Assembly (NCBI GenBank): GCA_934572355.1
Contig: CAKTKV010000007.1
Coordinates: 1-19,421 of the forward strand
DNA from: an uncultured Oscillospiraceae bacterium
GTDB taxonomy: Bacteria > Bacillota > Clostridia > Oscillospirales > Oscillospiraceae
Reading direction: 5' to 3'
Length of the DNA: 19,421 nucleotides
Each line of letters opens with the position of its first letter. Positions within the stretch are counted from its first letter, which is position 1. Made by a program: the position numbers and the translations under genes. Of the stretch, positions 7,378-14,646 are shown one piece after another. The notes below the pieces were generated by a model. It saw only the letters and a list, made by a program, of their open reading frames with translations, had not been told where the DNA came from and did not search any database.

Positions 7378-7386
7378 TGATAAAAT
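7378..7386 (+). promoter_or_regulatory. Extended -10 promoter of bioY
   Basis: TG-A-TAAAAT (TG at 7378-7379, -10 at 7381-7386) with only a weak -35 (TTTCTT at 7358-7363, 17 bases away); it lies 27 bases before the ATG. Confidence 0.45.
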
Positions 7387-7413
7387 CGTCCGCGTCTGAA
7401 AGGAGTGTCTGAA

Positions 7414-7950
7414 ATGAAGAATAAGACCCGTATGATGATCCTCGCGGCACTGTTCGCGGCGCTTACCGCGGTGGGCGCATTCATCCGCTTCCCTCTCGGG
7501 ACGATGTCGGTGACGCTCCAATTCATGTTCACCGCCATGGCCGGTGTGCTGCTCGGCGCAAAATGGGGCGCGGTGTCGCAGGCGGTGTATGTCGTGCTCG
7601 GGCTCGTCGGGCTGCCGGTGTTCACAATGGGCGGCGGCATCGGCTATGTCATGCAGCCAAGCTTCGGCTTCCTGCTTGGGCTTATCCCCACCGCGTGGGT
7701 GATAGGCTGCCTGACGGAGAAAGAAAGCAGACATTGGCGTATAGCGCTCGCGTGTCTCGCTGGGCTCGCAGTACTGTACCTGATCGGTCTGCCGTATATG
7801 TACCTGATAATGAAGCTGTATCTGCACAAGTCCATCACCGTGTGGACGGCAATAAAGGCCGGGATGCTGGTCTATCTGCCGGGCGATGCGGTAAAAATAG
7901 CCCTGACTGTGCTGCTCTATAAGCCGCTGCGCAGAGCGATAAGAAAATGA
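7414..7950 (+). CDS. bioY: BioY, biotin ECF-transporter substrate-binding component
   Basis: 178 residues with about six membrane segments. The N-terminal helix 'MMILAALFAALTAVGAF' carries the A-rich motif that contacts EcfT; 'TLQFMFTAMAGVLLGAKWG', 'GGGIGYVMQPSFGFLLG' and the C-terminal 'LVYLPGDAVKIALTVLL' are family signatures of BioY. It captures biotin at the membrane for uptake. No EcfA/A'/T genes are in the window, so it would use a shared energising module or act alone, as known for group II ECF systems. ATG at 7414 is preferred (AAAGGAG 8 bases upstream) over the GTG at 7405, which abuts that site. Single-gene unit with a promoter and a palindrome upstream and a shared hairpin downstream. 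No biotin synthesis genes are seen nearby, suggesting biotin scavenging. Confidence 0.93.
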   Translation: MKNKTRMMILAALFAALTAVGAFIRFPLGTMSVTLQFMFTAMAGVLLGAKWGAVSQAVYVVLGLVGLPVFTMGGGIGYVMQPSFGFLLGLIPTAWVIGCLTEKESRHWRIALACLAGLAVLYLIGLPYMYLIMKLYLHKSITVWTAIKAGMLVYLPGDAVKIALTVLLYKPLRRAIRK

Positions 7951-7970
7951 AATCAGGCTCAGATAATATT

Positions 7971-7999
7971 TGTGCGCGCTGCAAATTGCAGCGCGCACA
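7971..7999. terminator. Bidirectional hairpin between bioY and the phosphohexomutase gene
   Basis: Twelve-base-pair perfect GC-rich stem (TGTGCGCGCTGC with GCAGCGCGCACA, loop AAATT) between two convergent genes. T-tracts are short on both sides (ATTTACTTTT on plus, AAATATTAT on minus), so it probably serves both strands with moderate efficiency. Confidence 0.7.
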
Positions 8000-8013
8000 T
8001 TTACTTTTGAAGT

Positions 8014-9426
8014 TTACAGATTCAGGAACTTTTTCCAAGTACTGATATATTCCTCCGCCTTTTCCTTCGTCTCAGCCTCGGCCGCCATACGCAGCAGCGG
8101 CTCCGTGCCGGAGAAGCGGCAGATGACCCAGCTGCCGTCCTTGAAATAGACCTTGCAGCCGTCCTCACGGCTGATGTGGTCGACGCCGTCAAAGTCCGGA
8201 TTGCGCAGCTCTTCAAACAGGAAGTGCTGAAGCTCCGCCTTGCGCTCGTTCGTCATGGTGAAGGATGCTTCGGCATAGGCAAGCTCACCGTAAAGCCCGC
8301 ATATCTCGCGGTAGAGCTCCGAGAGCTTCTTTCCCGTGACGGCGAGCATTTCGACCAGCAGCGCCGCAGCGTATATGCCGTCCTTGCCGGAGATATGCCC
8401 GCGCACGGCAAGGCCGCCGGAGGACTCGCCGCCGATTATCGCGTCCGTCTCCGCCATCTTCGCCGAGACCCACTTGAAGCCGACCGGCACCTCATAGCAC
8501 TTCTGCCCCAGTCCCTCGGCTACGCGGTCGAGCAGATGCGTCGTGGAGTTGTTGCGCACACACGGGCCTGTCCAGCCGCGGTATTTCACAAGGTAGTAGT
8601 ACAGCAGCACAAGGAGCTTGTTCGGGTGGACGAAGTGTCCCTCATCGTCGATAACGCCGAGACGGTCGGCGTCGCCGTCAGTGGCGATGCCGAGGTCGCA
8701 GCGGTAGCGGTCGAGCACGAGCGCCGAGAGCGGCCCCATCGTCTCCTCATTCGGCGCGGGGAGCTTCCCGCCGAAGAGCGTGTCATGCCGCTCGTGGATG
8801 ATCTCAAGGTCGCAGCGGCAGGTCATGAGTATCATGCTCAGGCAGGTCTGGCTCACGCCGTACATCGGGTCGAGCGCGATGCGCAGCTGCGCCTTCTTTA
8901 TCGCCTCAACGTCTATCGCGGCAAGGATGCTGTCGATATAATCGTTCGAGGGGTTCTTTTCCCTGATCTTCCCCTCGGCCAGCGCCGTGTCATAGTCGAC
9001 GCTCTTGACCGCCTCGGGCGTAAGGCGCGCGATGTGCTCTTCAATTTTATTCGTCACGGTCTTGTCCGCGTCGCGCCCGCCGGCAGTAAACACCTTGATG
9101 CCGTTATATATTGCGGGGTTGTGGCTCGCCGTAACGGCCATGCCGTATGGCATGTTATGCGTCTTGACGACGAACATCATAAGCGGCGTAGGCGACGAAC
9201 GGTTTATCATATACACCCTGAACCCGTAGCCGACGAGCACCTCGGCTGCCCAGTGCGCGGACTCCTTTGACAGAAAGCGCCTGTCATAGCCGATGCATAT
9301 CTCCTTGCCCGCGTGTCCTTCCTCTATCATCAGGCCGCACAGCCCCGCCGTCAGCAGACGGATGTTCTCCTTTGTAAATTCATCGGCGATTATGGCTCGC
9401 CAGCCGCCGGTACCGAATTTTATCAT
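8014..9426 (-). CDS. Phosphoglucomutase/phosphomannomutase family enzyme
   Basis: 470 residues, the standard four-domain alpha-D-phosphohexomutase length. Visible motifs: N-terminal 'FGTGGWRAI', catalytic loop TASHNP (99-104, phosphoserine Ser101), metal loop TDGDADR (249-255), sugar loop GGESSGG (332-338) and the phosphate-binding 'RFSGTEPLLR' (437-446). All active-site loops are intact. It interconverts hexose-1- and -6-phosphate in the cytoplasm, feeding sugar-nucleotide or glycogen routes; glucose versus mannose preference cannot be decided. ATG at 9426 chosen for its GAGGTG site 6 bases upstream. It has its own promoter (9480-9508) and ends at the hairpin shared with bioY. It could supply hexose-1-phosphate to the surface-glycan genes, but it is 5 kb away and not in that operon. 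Confidence 0.95.
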   Translation of the reverse strand: MIKFGTGGWRAIIADEFTKENIRLLTAGLCGLMIEEGHAGKEICIGYDRRFLSKESAHWAAEVLVGYGFRVYMINRSSPTPLMMFVVKTHNMPYGMAVTASHNPAIYNGIKVFTAGGRDADKTVTNKIEEHIARLTPEAVKSVDYDTALAEGKIREKNPSNDYIDSILAAIDVEAIKKAQLRIALDPMYGVSQTCLSMILMTCRCDLEIIHERHDTLFGGKLPAPNEETMGPLSALVLDRYRCDLGIATDGDADRLGVIDDEGHFVHPNKLLVLLYYYLVKYRGWTGPCVRNNSTTHLLDRVAEGLGQKCYEVPVGFKWVSAKMAETDAIIGGESSGGLAVRGHISGKDGIYAAALLVEMLAVTGKKLSELYREICGLYGELAYAEASFTMTNERKAELQHFLFEELRNPDFDGVDHISREDGCKVYFKDGSWVICRFSGTEPLLRMAAEAETKEKAEEYISTWKKFLNL

Positions 9427-9479
9427 TATCTTCACCTCATATCTGTTATGCGCCAAAGCGCTCTTTTCAATTATGATTT

Positions 9480-9508
9480 ATTTTACCATCAGTTGGCAGT
9501 GGAAGCAA
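9480..9508 (-). promoter_or_regulatory. Promoter of the phosphohexomutase gene
   Basis: Minus strand TTGCTT (9508-9503), 17-base spacer ending in TGG, then TAAAAT (9485-9480), so it also has an extended -10. About 54 bases before the ATG. Confidence 0.6.
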
Positions 9509-9568
9509 GATGCAGCTCCGGCATTTTTGCCGCACATCTGGTCTTGTATTTTTGCATTAAATTGATAC

Positions 9569-9597
9569 TTGAATATATCCAGTTCATGGACTATATT
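9569..9597 (+). promoter_or_regulatory. Promoter of the S-component / UPF0340 operon
   Basis: TTGAAT (9569-9574), 17-base spacer, TATATT (9592-9597), 27 bases before the ATG. The implied leader is only about 20 bases, too short for a riboswitch. Confidence 0.55.
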
Positions 9598-9624
9598 ACC
9601 ACTATAAAACCACGGAGGTGCAAC

Positions 9625-10137
9625 ATGAAACACGATAAACTCACCAGACTTATTCTCGCCGCACTCTTTGCCGCGCTGACCTGCGCCGCAACGATGCTTA
9701 TCCATATCCCCATGCCCGCAACGAACGGGTATATAAACCTCGGCGACTGCGTCGTTCTGCTGAGCGCCTTCTTCCTCGGGCCGGTCTACGGCATGGCAGC
9801 CGGCGGTATCGGCTCGATGCTCGCGGATCTGCTGCTCGGCTATGCGTTCTACGCTCCCGGCACGCTCGTTATAAAGGGGTTCACAGCACTCACCGCCGCG
9901 CTCATTCTCAAGGCGCTGCACGGCAAGACCGGCGCGATGCTCGTCTCCGCTATCGCGGGCGAGGTAGTCATGGTGCTCGGGTACTTTGCGTATGAAAGCC
10001 TCATCCTCGGCTACGGCATGGCCGCCGCGGCAAGCATCCCCGGCAACGCCATTCAGGGCGCGGCTGGTATAATCGTCGGCATCGCGGCATACAAGGCGCT
10101 TTACGCCATCCCCTATGTGCGCCGCCTGTCCGTCTGA
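9625..10137 (+). CDS. ECF-transporter S component, vitamin type unknown
   Basis: 170 residues with about five to six membrane segments. The first helix 'LTRLILAALFAALTCAATML' has the EcfT-docking alanine motif; 'NGYINLGDCVVLLSAFFLGP' followed by 'YGMAAGGIGSMLADLLLGY' is typical of the PF07155-like S-component group, whose members include hydroxymethylpyrimidine/thiamin-precursor and related carriers. It binds a vitamin or precursor and passes it to a shared ECF energising module. ATG at 9625 follows a GGAGGTG site by 4-5 bases. It is separated by 13 bases from the UPF0340 gene, so the two are an operon. The ligand cannot be assigned from sequence; no riboswitch is visible upstream. Confidence 0.9.
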   Translation: MKHDKLTRLILAALFAALTCAATMLIHIPMPATNGYINLGDCVVLLSAFFLGPVYGMAAGGIGSMLADLLLGYAFYAPGTLVIKGFTALTAALILKALHGKTGAMLVSAIAGEVVMVLGYFAYESLILGYGMAAAASIPGNAIQGAAGIIVGIAAYKALYAIPYVRRLSV

Positions 10138-10150
10138 AAGGGGCGTAAAA

Positions 10151-10702
10151 ATGTACGAGGAAATCACCGCTCAGGCAAAGCAGGCCGTCACGGAGCTGCT
10201 CGATGTTGCAGGACTCAAGGCCGGTGATCTGTTTGTCGTCGGCTGCTCGTCGAGCGAGGTCGTCGGCGCGCGCATCGGCAAGGGCTCGAGCATGGAGGCC
10301 GCGCAGGCCGTGTTCGACGGGATATACCCGGTGCTCCATGAGCGCGGCATATACCTTGCTGCCCAGTGCTGCGAGCACCTCAACCGCGCGCTCATCCTTG
10401 AGACCGAGGCCGCCGAAAAGTTCGGCTACGATATCGTGAACGTCCGTCCATGGGCGCACGCCGGTGGCTCTTTCGCAACGACCGTGTGGGAGCATCTGGA
10501 GCAGCCCGCCGCAGTCGAGCACATCAAGGCTAAGGCCGGTATGGACATCGGCGCGACGCTTATCGGGATGCACCTGAAGGATGTCGCCGTGCCGGTGCGG
10601 CTGAGCCTCAACAGGGTCGGCGACGCTGTGCTTATCTGTGCGCGCACAAGGCCGCGCTTCATCGGCGGCGAACGCGCGAGGTATCAGGAAGAGCTGAAGT
10701 AA
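10151..10702 (+). CDS. UPF0340 / TIGR01440 family protein (YwlG-like)
   Basis: 183 residues against about 180 for Bacillus YwlG. Family segments: 'LFVVGCSSSEVVGARIGKGS', 'GIYLAAQCCEHLNRALILE' with the conserved C-C-E-H-L-N-R-A, 'VRPWAHAGGSFAT' and the C-terminal 'LICARTRPRFIGGERARY'. It is a soluble cytoplasmic protein whose biochemical role is not established. ATG at 10151 follows AAGGGGCG. It is the second gene of a two-gene unit with the S component, and its stop codon sits at the edge of a shared terminator. Co-transcription with a vitamin S component suggests an action on the imported compound, which is inference only. Confidence 0.92.
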   Translation: MYEEITAQAKQAVTELLDVAGLKAGDLFVVGCSSSEVVGARIGKGSSMEAAQAVFDGIYPVLHERGIYLAAQCCEHLNRALILETEAAEKFGYDIVNVRPWAHAGGSFATTVWEHLEQPAAVEHIKAKAGMDIGATLIGMHLKDVAVPVRLSLNRVGDAVLICARTRPRFIGGERARYQEELK

Positions 10703-10745
10703 AAAAATAGCTGCGTATCGTGTTCAGATACGCAGCTATTTTTTT
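10701..10745. terminator. Bidirectional terminator shared by UPF0340 and UvrD-like genes
   Basis: Near-perfect stem A7-TAGCTGCGTATC / GATACGCAGCTA-T7 with a 7-base loop (10720-10726). A-tract and T-tract flank it symmetrically, so it terminates both convergent genes. The TAA of one gene (10700-10702) and the TAG of the other (10736-10738) fall inside it. Confidence 0.93.
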
Positions 10746-12814
10746 ACCAGCTTCAAGCGTCCGTTTCCTATGCAGACCGGCAGCATCAGCTTCTTTGTCT
10801 CTCTGCTGCGGAATACAACAGTCGCAAGCTCGCCCTTCATTTCGGCGATCGTCCCTTGACCAAACACGCTGTGCTCCACCTGCACACCGGGGAAATAGTC
10901 CTTCGCTGCCCATAGCGTCTTCTGCGACGCAGCCGGGCGCGTGAGTCCGCCGAGGCTCCGCTTCGGCTTTTCAAAAAACTGCTCAATAAAGGTACACGCC
11001 CCCTGCCGCGGATAGGTCATGAGTATAAGCTCATTCTTCGCGCGGGTCGCAGCGACATAAAACAGCCGCCGCTCCTCTTCAAGGGTCTTGCGCTGCTCAT
11101 CGTCAAGCCGGCCGCTGCACGGCACGGACGGCAGTATACCGTCCAGCGCGTCGATAATGATGACGCGGTCATATTCGAGTCCCTTGCTGCTGTGTATCGT
11201 GCTGAGGATGAGCTTGCTGTCCGCTGATCGGTTTTCCGAGGAAATACTCTCCAGCTCCCGCAGCCTTTGCAGGAAGCTCTCCGCGTTCTTTTCCCGCGCT
11301 GCGAGGATAGCGAGCAGATACATCCGCTCCTTGTCCCCGCTGTCCTTGAGGACATACCCGCCGTAGCCCATCTTATAGCGTATACGGTCGAGCGCTTCGC
11401 GGGCAGTGTCGGTTCTGAGCGCAGTAAAGTTATCGTGAAGCTCCGCGATGCGCTCCCTGAGCCAGTCCGGCTGCTCCTTCGACGCACTCTCCAGCGCCGC
11501 AATGAGTGAATCCGCCTTGCCCGCGTTATACAGGCTCACCGCAAGCTCCGCCGTCTCGCGCCTTATCGGCAGGCTGAACTTGCTGTACACGCGCATGAAT
11601 GCCTCGGCGTTCCCCGGTTCGAGCGCGAGCGTCATAATGTCCCTGACGCCGCTTACTGTGCGGTTTAAAAAGAAAGAGTTCTCCCCACGGCGGCACCTGA
11701 ACGGAACGCCGCGCCGGTCGAGCCAGTCTATGAGCGCAACAGCGCTGTCGTTATTCCGGTAGAGCACCGCCGTCTCGCGCTGTGGGTCGTTCTCCATCAT
11801 CGTGCATATGTATGAATACTGCGCGGCTCGCTCACTGAGGGCGACCGCGCGTATCGGAGCACCATGGCCGCGCACAGCGCGGATGTGCTTTTCGTGCCGC
11901 GCCGAGTTCCTTGCGATGAAGCGGTCGGCAGGCTCGGTGATCTCCGGTGTGGAGCGGTAATTGCTCTCAAGCAGCAGCACCCGCGCGCCGCCGTAGTCGC
12001 CCTCGAAGCTCATAAGCGCGTCGGGGTACGCGGCGCGGAAGCCGTAAATGCTTTGATCCTCGTCGCCCACCATGAATATACTCCCGCTCTCGCCTGTGAG
12101 CAGGCGGATGATCTCATGCTGTATCTTCGAGGTGTCCTGCGCCTCATCGACGCAGATATACTTATACCGCTCCCGCAGCGCACCGAGGATGTCCGGGTAC
12201 CTCAGCAGTATCTGCCGCGCGAAAACGAGCTGGTCGTCATAGTCCATGAGCCCGCGCCGCCTGAGCGTCTCCCTGTAAGCGTCGTATACCGGCGCGACGG
12301 CGATGCCGCCCGCTTCGAGCTCATCTATCTCTCCGCGCGGCAGACGCATGTTCTTAATATAAGTGATTGCCTTTTGCAGCTCCTTAATATCCCCGCCCTC
12401 GGGATACTCGCCGCGTACCGTGCGGAAGACCTCGGCAAGCATCGCGCCGTTGTCGGACACAAGGTCAAAGCGCTGCGCGCCGGTCCGGCGCGCATATCTT
12501 CTGATTATAGAATCGCATACGCCGTTTATCGTGCGAAACTCCAGCCGCGCCGCGTATTCTTCACCGAACACCGCAGAGAAGCGGGCGCGCATTTCAGCGC
12601 TCGCAGCGACGGTATAGGTCATGGTCAGGATACTCTCAGGCGTAACCCCCATGCAGTAGATAAGATACGCGGCGCGGGTGATGAGCGTCGTCGTCTTGCC
12701 GCTGCCGGGGACGGCAAGCAGCAGCACTGCCCTGTCGATGCACTGCACAGCCTGTGCCTGCTGCTCATCGAGCCTGATATTGAATTTATCGCAGAACTCC
12801 GCGTAGCTCAGCAC
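10736..12814 (-). CDS. UvrD/PcrA-like superfamily 1 DNA helicase
   Basis: 692 residues. SF1A helicase motifs in order: Walker A 'LLAVPGSGKTTTL' (32-44), 'TMTYTVAASAEMRARF' (motif Ia, 64-79), Walker B 'VDEAQD' (222-227), 'VGDEDQSIYGFRAA' (249-262), 'LESNYRST' (282-289), 'STIHSSKGLEYDRVIIID' (539-556) and 'RRLFYVAATRAK' (582-593). The last 49 residues ('VEHSVFGQGTIAEMKG' onward) match the Tudor-like C-terminal domain of PcrA/UvrD. The usual T-x-H-S/G after motif Ia is T-I-N-G here (residues 95-98), which I know as a trait of a clostridial subfamily distinct from PcrA itself. Likely 3'-5' unwinding in repair or replication restart. GTG start at 12814 behind AAGGCGGTGA. The stop codon lies within a shared terminator. 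Confidence 0.93.
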   Translation of the reverse strand: MLSYAEFCDKFNIRLDEQQAQAVQCIDRAVLLLAVPGSGKTTTLITRAAYLIYCMGVTPESILTMTYTVAASAEMRARFSAVFGEEYAARLEFRTINGVCDSIIRRYARRTGAQRFDLVSDNGAMLAEVFRTVRGEYPEGGDIKELQKAITYIKNMRLPRGEIDELEAGGIAVAPVYDAYRETLRRRGLMDYDDQLVFARQILLRYPDILGALRERYKYICVDEAQDTSKIQHEIIRLLTGESGSIFMVGDEDQSIYGFRAAYPDALMSFEGDYGGARVLLLESNYRSTPEITEPADRFIARNSARHEKHIRAVRGHGAPIRAVALSERAAQYSYICTMMENDPQRETAVLYRNNDSAVALIDWLDRRGVPFRCRRGENSFFLNRTVSGVRDIMTLALEPGNAEAFMRVYSKFSLPIRRETAELAVSLYNAGKADSLIAALESASKEQPDWLRERIAELHDNFTALRTDTAREALDRIRYKMGYGGYVLKDSGDKERMYLLAILAAREKNAESFLQRLRELESISSENRSADSKLILSTIHSSKGLEYDRVIIIDALDGILPSVPCSGRLDDEQRKTLEEERRLFYVAATRAKNELILMTYPRQGACTFIEQFFEKPKRSLGGLTRPAASQKTLWAAKDYFPGVQVEHSVFGQGTIAEMKGELATVVFRSRETKKLMLPVCIGNGRLKLVKK

Positions 12815-12840
12815 TGCCCGTCACCGCCTTTTGTCAAACG

Positions 12841-12868
12841 CAGTGGCTGTCGTTTTCGGCAGCCACTG
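12841..12868 (-). other. Leader hairpin between promoter and start of the helicase gene
   Basis: Twelve-base-pair stem CAGTGGCTGTCG / CGGCAGCCACTG with a TTTT/AAAA loop and one T-G wobble. On the minus strand it is followed by CGTTTGAC, not a proper T-tract, so it is either a weak terminator for the upstream membrane protein or a 5'-leader structure of the helicase mRNA. Confidence 0.5.
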
Positions 12869-12880
12869 TTGTACGATTTT

Positions 12881-12889
12881 ATTATATCA
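12881..12889 (-). promoter_or_regulatory. Extended -10 promoter of the helicase gene
   Basis: Minus strand TGA-TATAAT (12889-12881), a perfect extended -10 with no clear -35, overlapping the end of the upstream gene region and about 65 bases before the GTG start. Confidence 0.5.
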
Positions 12890-12895
12890 GATTAT

Positions 12896-14383
12896 TTATA
12901 AGCTCCGCGTCCGACTCCTTGAGCTTGAGCGCCGCTTCACGAGAAAGCAGACGGCAAGCGTCGCAGTGAGCGCAGCATACATATACTCGGAATAGTAATA
13001 CTTGAAATACGACGCGGGCAGCAGCGCTGTGGTTATCGCCATGTGGCAGAGCTGGCCTGAGGTGATGAACCAATAGCACCACTGCTTTTTTACGAGCAGG
13101 TACACCCACAGCCCGATGAGCCACGCCGTTGGGACATAGAGGTTCTTGAAGAGGTTGGCGGCATAGTCCAGTGTGCGCTCATACTGGAAGGCGTTGGAGA
13201 TGTGCAGCCACGCCCCGATCTGTGAGCGGATATACACCAGCGGGTTGTGGATCATTAGCCTGATGACGGCGTTCTGGAAATCCACCTTGTCCTGATCTGT
13301 CGCGCCGGGGACAAGGCCGGAGTAGATGATTATATTGTCGTTGTAATTATAATCGCCCTGCCGTTCGTTCAGCTCATGGATCGCGTCGACGGAAATGTAT
13401 CTGTTGACTATGGCAAGATCCTCGGCGTTCTTCTCTTTGTCAAGCCCGTTGCGCTCCATGCTTGTGATGAGATATTCAAAGAACGGCAGCGCCCTGTGGC
13501 TGTTCTCCTCCTTGTCAAAGGCTGACGGCAGATATACCGCGAGCTGCACCAGCAGCATCACCGCGAGCGCCGCCGCTTTTTTCTTTGCGGTAAGCGTTGG
13601 CTTATAGTTAAAGTACAACAGCACGGGGCCAAGCACAAGGAGGTATATCCCTTCCGAGCGCCACTGCGTCAGCACTGCGGTCATGAAACTGAGCAGCAGG
13701 AATTTTCCGGTGCCTAGGGTTTTCTTTTCAAGATGGTCGCAAATCAGGATGCAGGCGTAAAGCAGGTACAGCACCGCATACATCGGGCAGCGGTGGATGC
13801 TGTAGCTCTGGTACAGTCCCGGCGGCAGCAGGAACGGCAGGTACAATAGGAAGCTCAGCCTTGACCCCGTCACGCGCATAAGCCGGTAAACGCAGTAGCC
13901 CGCCGCAAGACTAATGAGCCATATCTTGAACACGACTGTGAACGCCGGGAACGGCGCGATGTTCATCGCGATCATGGGTATGTACATCGTCCAATAATTG
14001 AAGAAGCCCTTCATCGTTTCATAATAACGTGCGGACTCAAGGATATTGAACTGATCGCCCGCAGTGAACGGGTAAGCGCCGCATACCGCCCAAAAGCCCG
14101 TCACGAGAATAAACAGCGGCAGCGCGTACATGAGCGTCTGCGCCGCAGCGCCGCGCTCTCTGAAGCCCTGAACAGCGTTCGTGAAAAACAGCGCCAGAAG
14201 GTATACCGTAATAAGAGTGAGCAGCTTTATGACAATATGCGTCACGGGTCTTGCCTCAGCTGCACCCTCATAAAAAGCGAAGCGCTCCCACCAGAAGCTG
14301 AGCAGCCAGTATACGAGTGCAAAAGCGCCGATAATTCGATGCTTTTTCTCCACTTTATATTCAGAAAGAAGCTTTGTTGCCAC
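12896..14383 (-). CDS. Multispanning GT-C-like membrane protein (candidate glycan transferase)
   Basis: 495 residues with about 11-12 hydrophobic segments and a large non-membrane loop (roughly 310-390 with 'ALPFFEYLITSMERNGLDKE'). After an early membrane helix comes 'GAYPFTAGDQFNILESARYY', where an acidic residue in the first long external loop fits the GT-C glycosyltransferase layout; 'YSIHRCPMYAVLYLLYA' and 'TQWRSEGIYLLVLGPVLL' resemble DUF6020-type proteins. The role is probably sugar or lipid-linked glycan transfer outside the membrane, from a polyprenyl donor. GTG at 14383 is preferred because AGGTGGGG lies 6 bases upstream; GTG at 14395 has no ribosome site. It is divergent from the glycan operon at 14685, sharing a 301-base intergenic region. 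The family name is uncertain; that it is a polytopic membrane protein is certain. Confidence 0.8.
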   Translation of the reverse strand: MATKLLSEYKVEKKHRIIGAFALVYWLLSFWWERFAFYEGAAEARPVTHIVIKLLTLITVYLLALFFTNAVQGFRERGAAAQTLMYALPLFILVTGFWAVCGAYPFTAGDQFNILESARYYETMKGFFNYWTMYIPMIAMNIAPFPAFTVVFKIWLISLAAGYCVYRLMRVTGSRLSFLLYLPFLLPPGLYQSYSIHRCPMYAVLYLLYACILICDHLEKKTLGTGKFLLLSFMTAVLTQWRSEGIYLLVLGPVLLYFNYKPTLTAKKKAAALAVMLLVQLAVYLPSAFDKEENSHRALPFFEYLITSMERNGLDKEKNAEDLAIVNRYISVDAIHELNERQGDYNYNDNIIIYSGLVPGATDQDKVDFQNAVIRLMIHNPLVYIRSQIGAWLHISNAFQYERTLDYAANLFKNLYVPTAWLIGLWVYLLVKKQWCYWFITSGQLCHMAITTALLPASYFKYYYSEYMYAALTATLAVCFLVKRRSSSRSRTRSL

Positions 14384-14458
14384 CGTGTTCCCCACCTATA
14401 TGTATCTATATTTCTGATTTTTCTGCGCAGATGTGCCGTAACTCATCAAGACAAAAGC

Positions 14459-14565
14459 GCATTGTGCACTCCGTGCAAAGCCCAGCGAAGCGGGTTTGCA
14501 TGGAAAAGGAAGAAGGAGATTGCATAGTGCAGCTTTTGCCGCGAGGCGGAAGCGGAACGGTGCAA
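14459..14565. repeat. Structured repeat-like block (candidate RNA or mobile palindromic element)
   Basis: Two related units begin GCATTGTGCA (14459) and GCATAGTGCA (14522) and each ends in GGTGCAAGC or CGTGCAAAGC. Hairpin 1 is TGCAAA-g-CCC-a-GC / GCGGGTTTGCA (14474-14500) with a GAA loop. Hairpin 2 is GCTTTTGCC-GCGA-GGCGGAAGC (14532-14553), nine pairs with two G-U wobbles and a GNRA tetraloop. TTGCA (14520-14524) can pair with TGCAA (14561-14565) to enclose hairpin 2. Confidence 0.45.
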
Positions 14566-14598
14566 GCTTCTTCTGACGTAGTATACTCTGAAATGCCG

Positions 14599-14627
14599 CT
14601 TAATGCAAGCCTTGTGCTTGCATTAAG
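14599..14627. promoter_or_regulatory. Perfect inverted repeat overlapping the glycan-operon -35
   Basis: CTTAATGCAAGC / GCTTGCATTAAG, 12 pairs with a 5-base centre (CTTGT). The right half includes the -35 hexamer TTGCAT (14618-14623). No T-tract follows, so it is not a terminator; an operator is the simplest reading. Confidence 0.5.
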
Positions 14628-14646
14628 GCCGAAAGCATTATATAAT
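14618..14646 (+). promoter_or_regulatory. Promoter of the five-gene glycan operon
   Basis: TTGCAT (14618-14623), 17-base spacer, perfect TATAAT (14641-14646), 38 bases before the GTG start of the GT2 gene. Confidence 0.65.

Noticed and set aside
8176..9270. 364-residue plus-strand frame opposite the phosphohexomutase
   Set aside because: The opposite strand carries every phosphohexomutase motif; this frame is a GC-rich antisense artefact.
9427..9624. Possible vitamin riboswitch before the S component
   Set aside because: The promoter at 9569-9597 leaves a leader of about 20 bases; only a small CGGCA/TGCCG hairpin lies upstream of it.
11864..12901. 345-residue plus-strand frame opposite the helicase
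   Set aside because: Antisense to intact helicase motifs and running past the helicase start; no recognisable domain.
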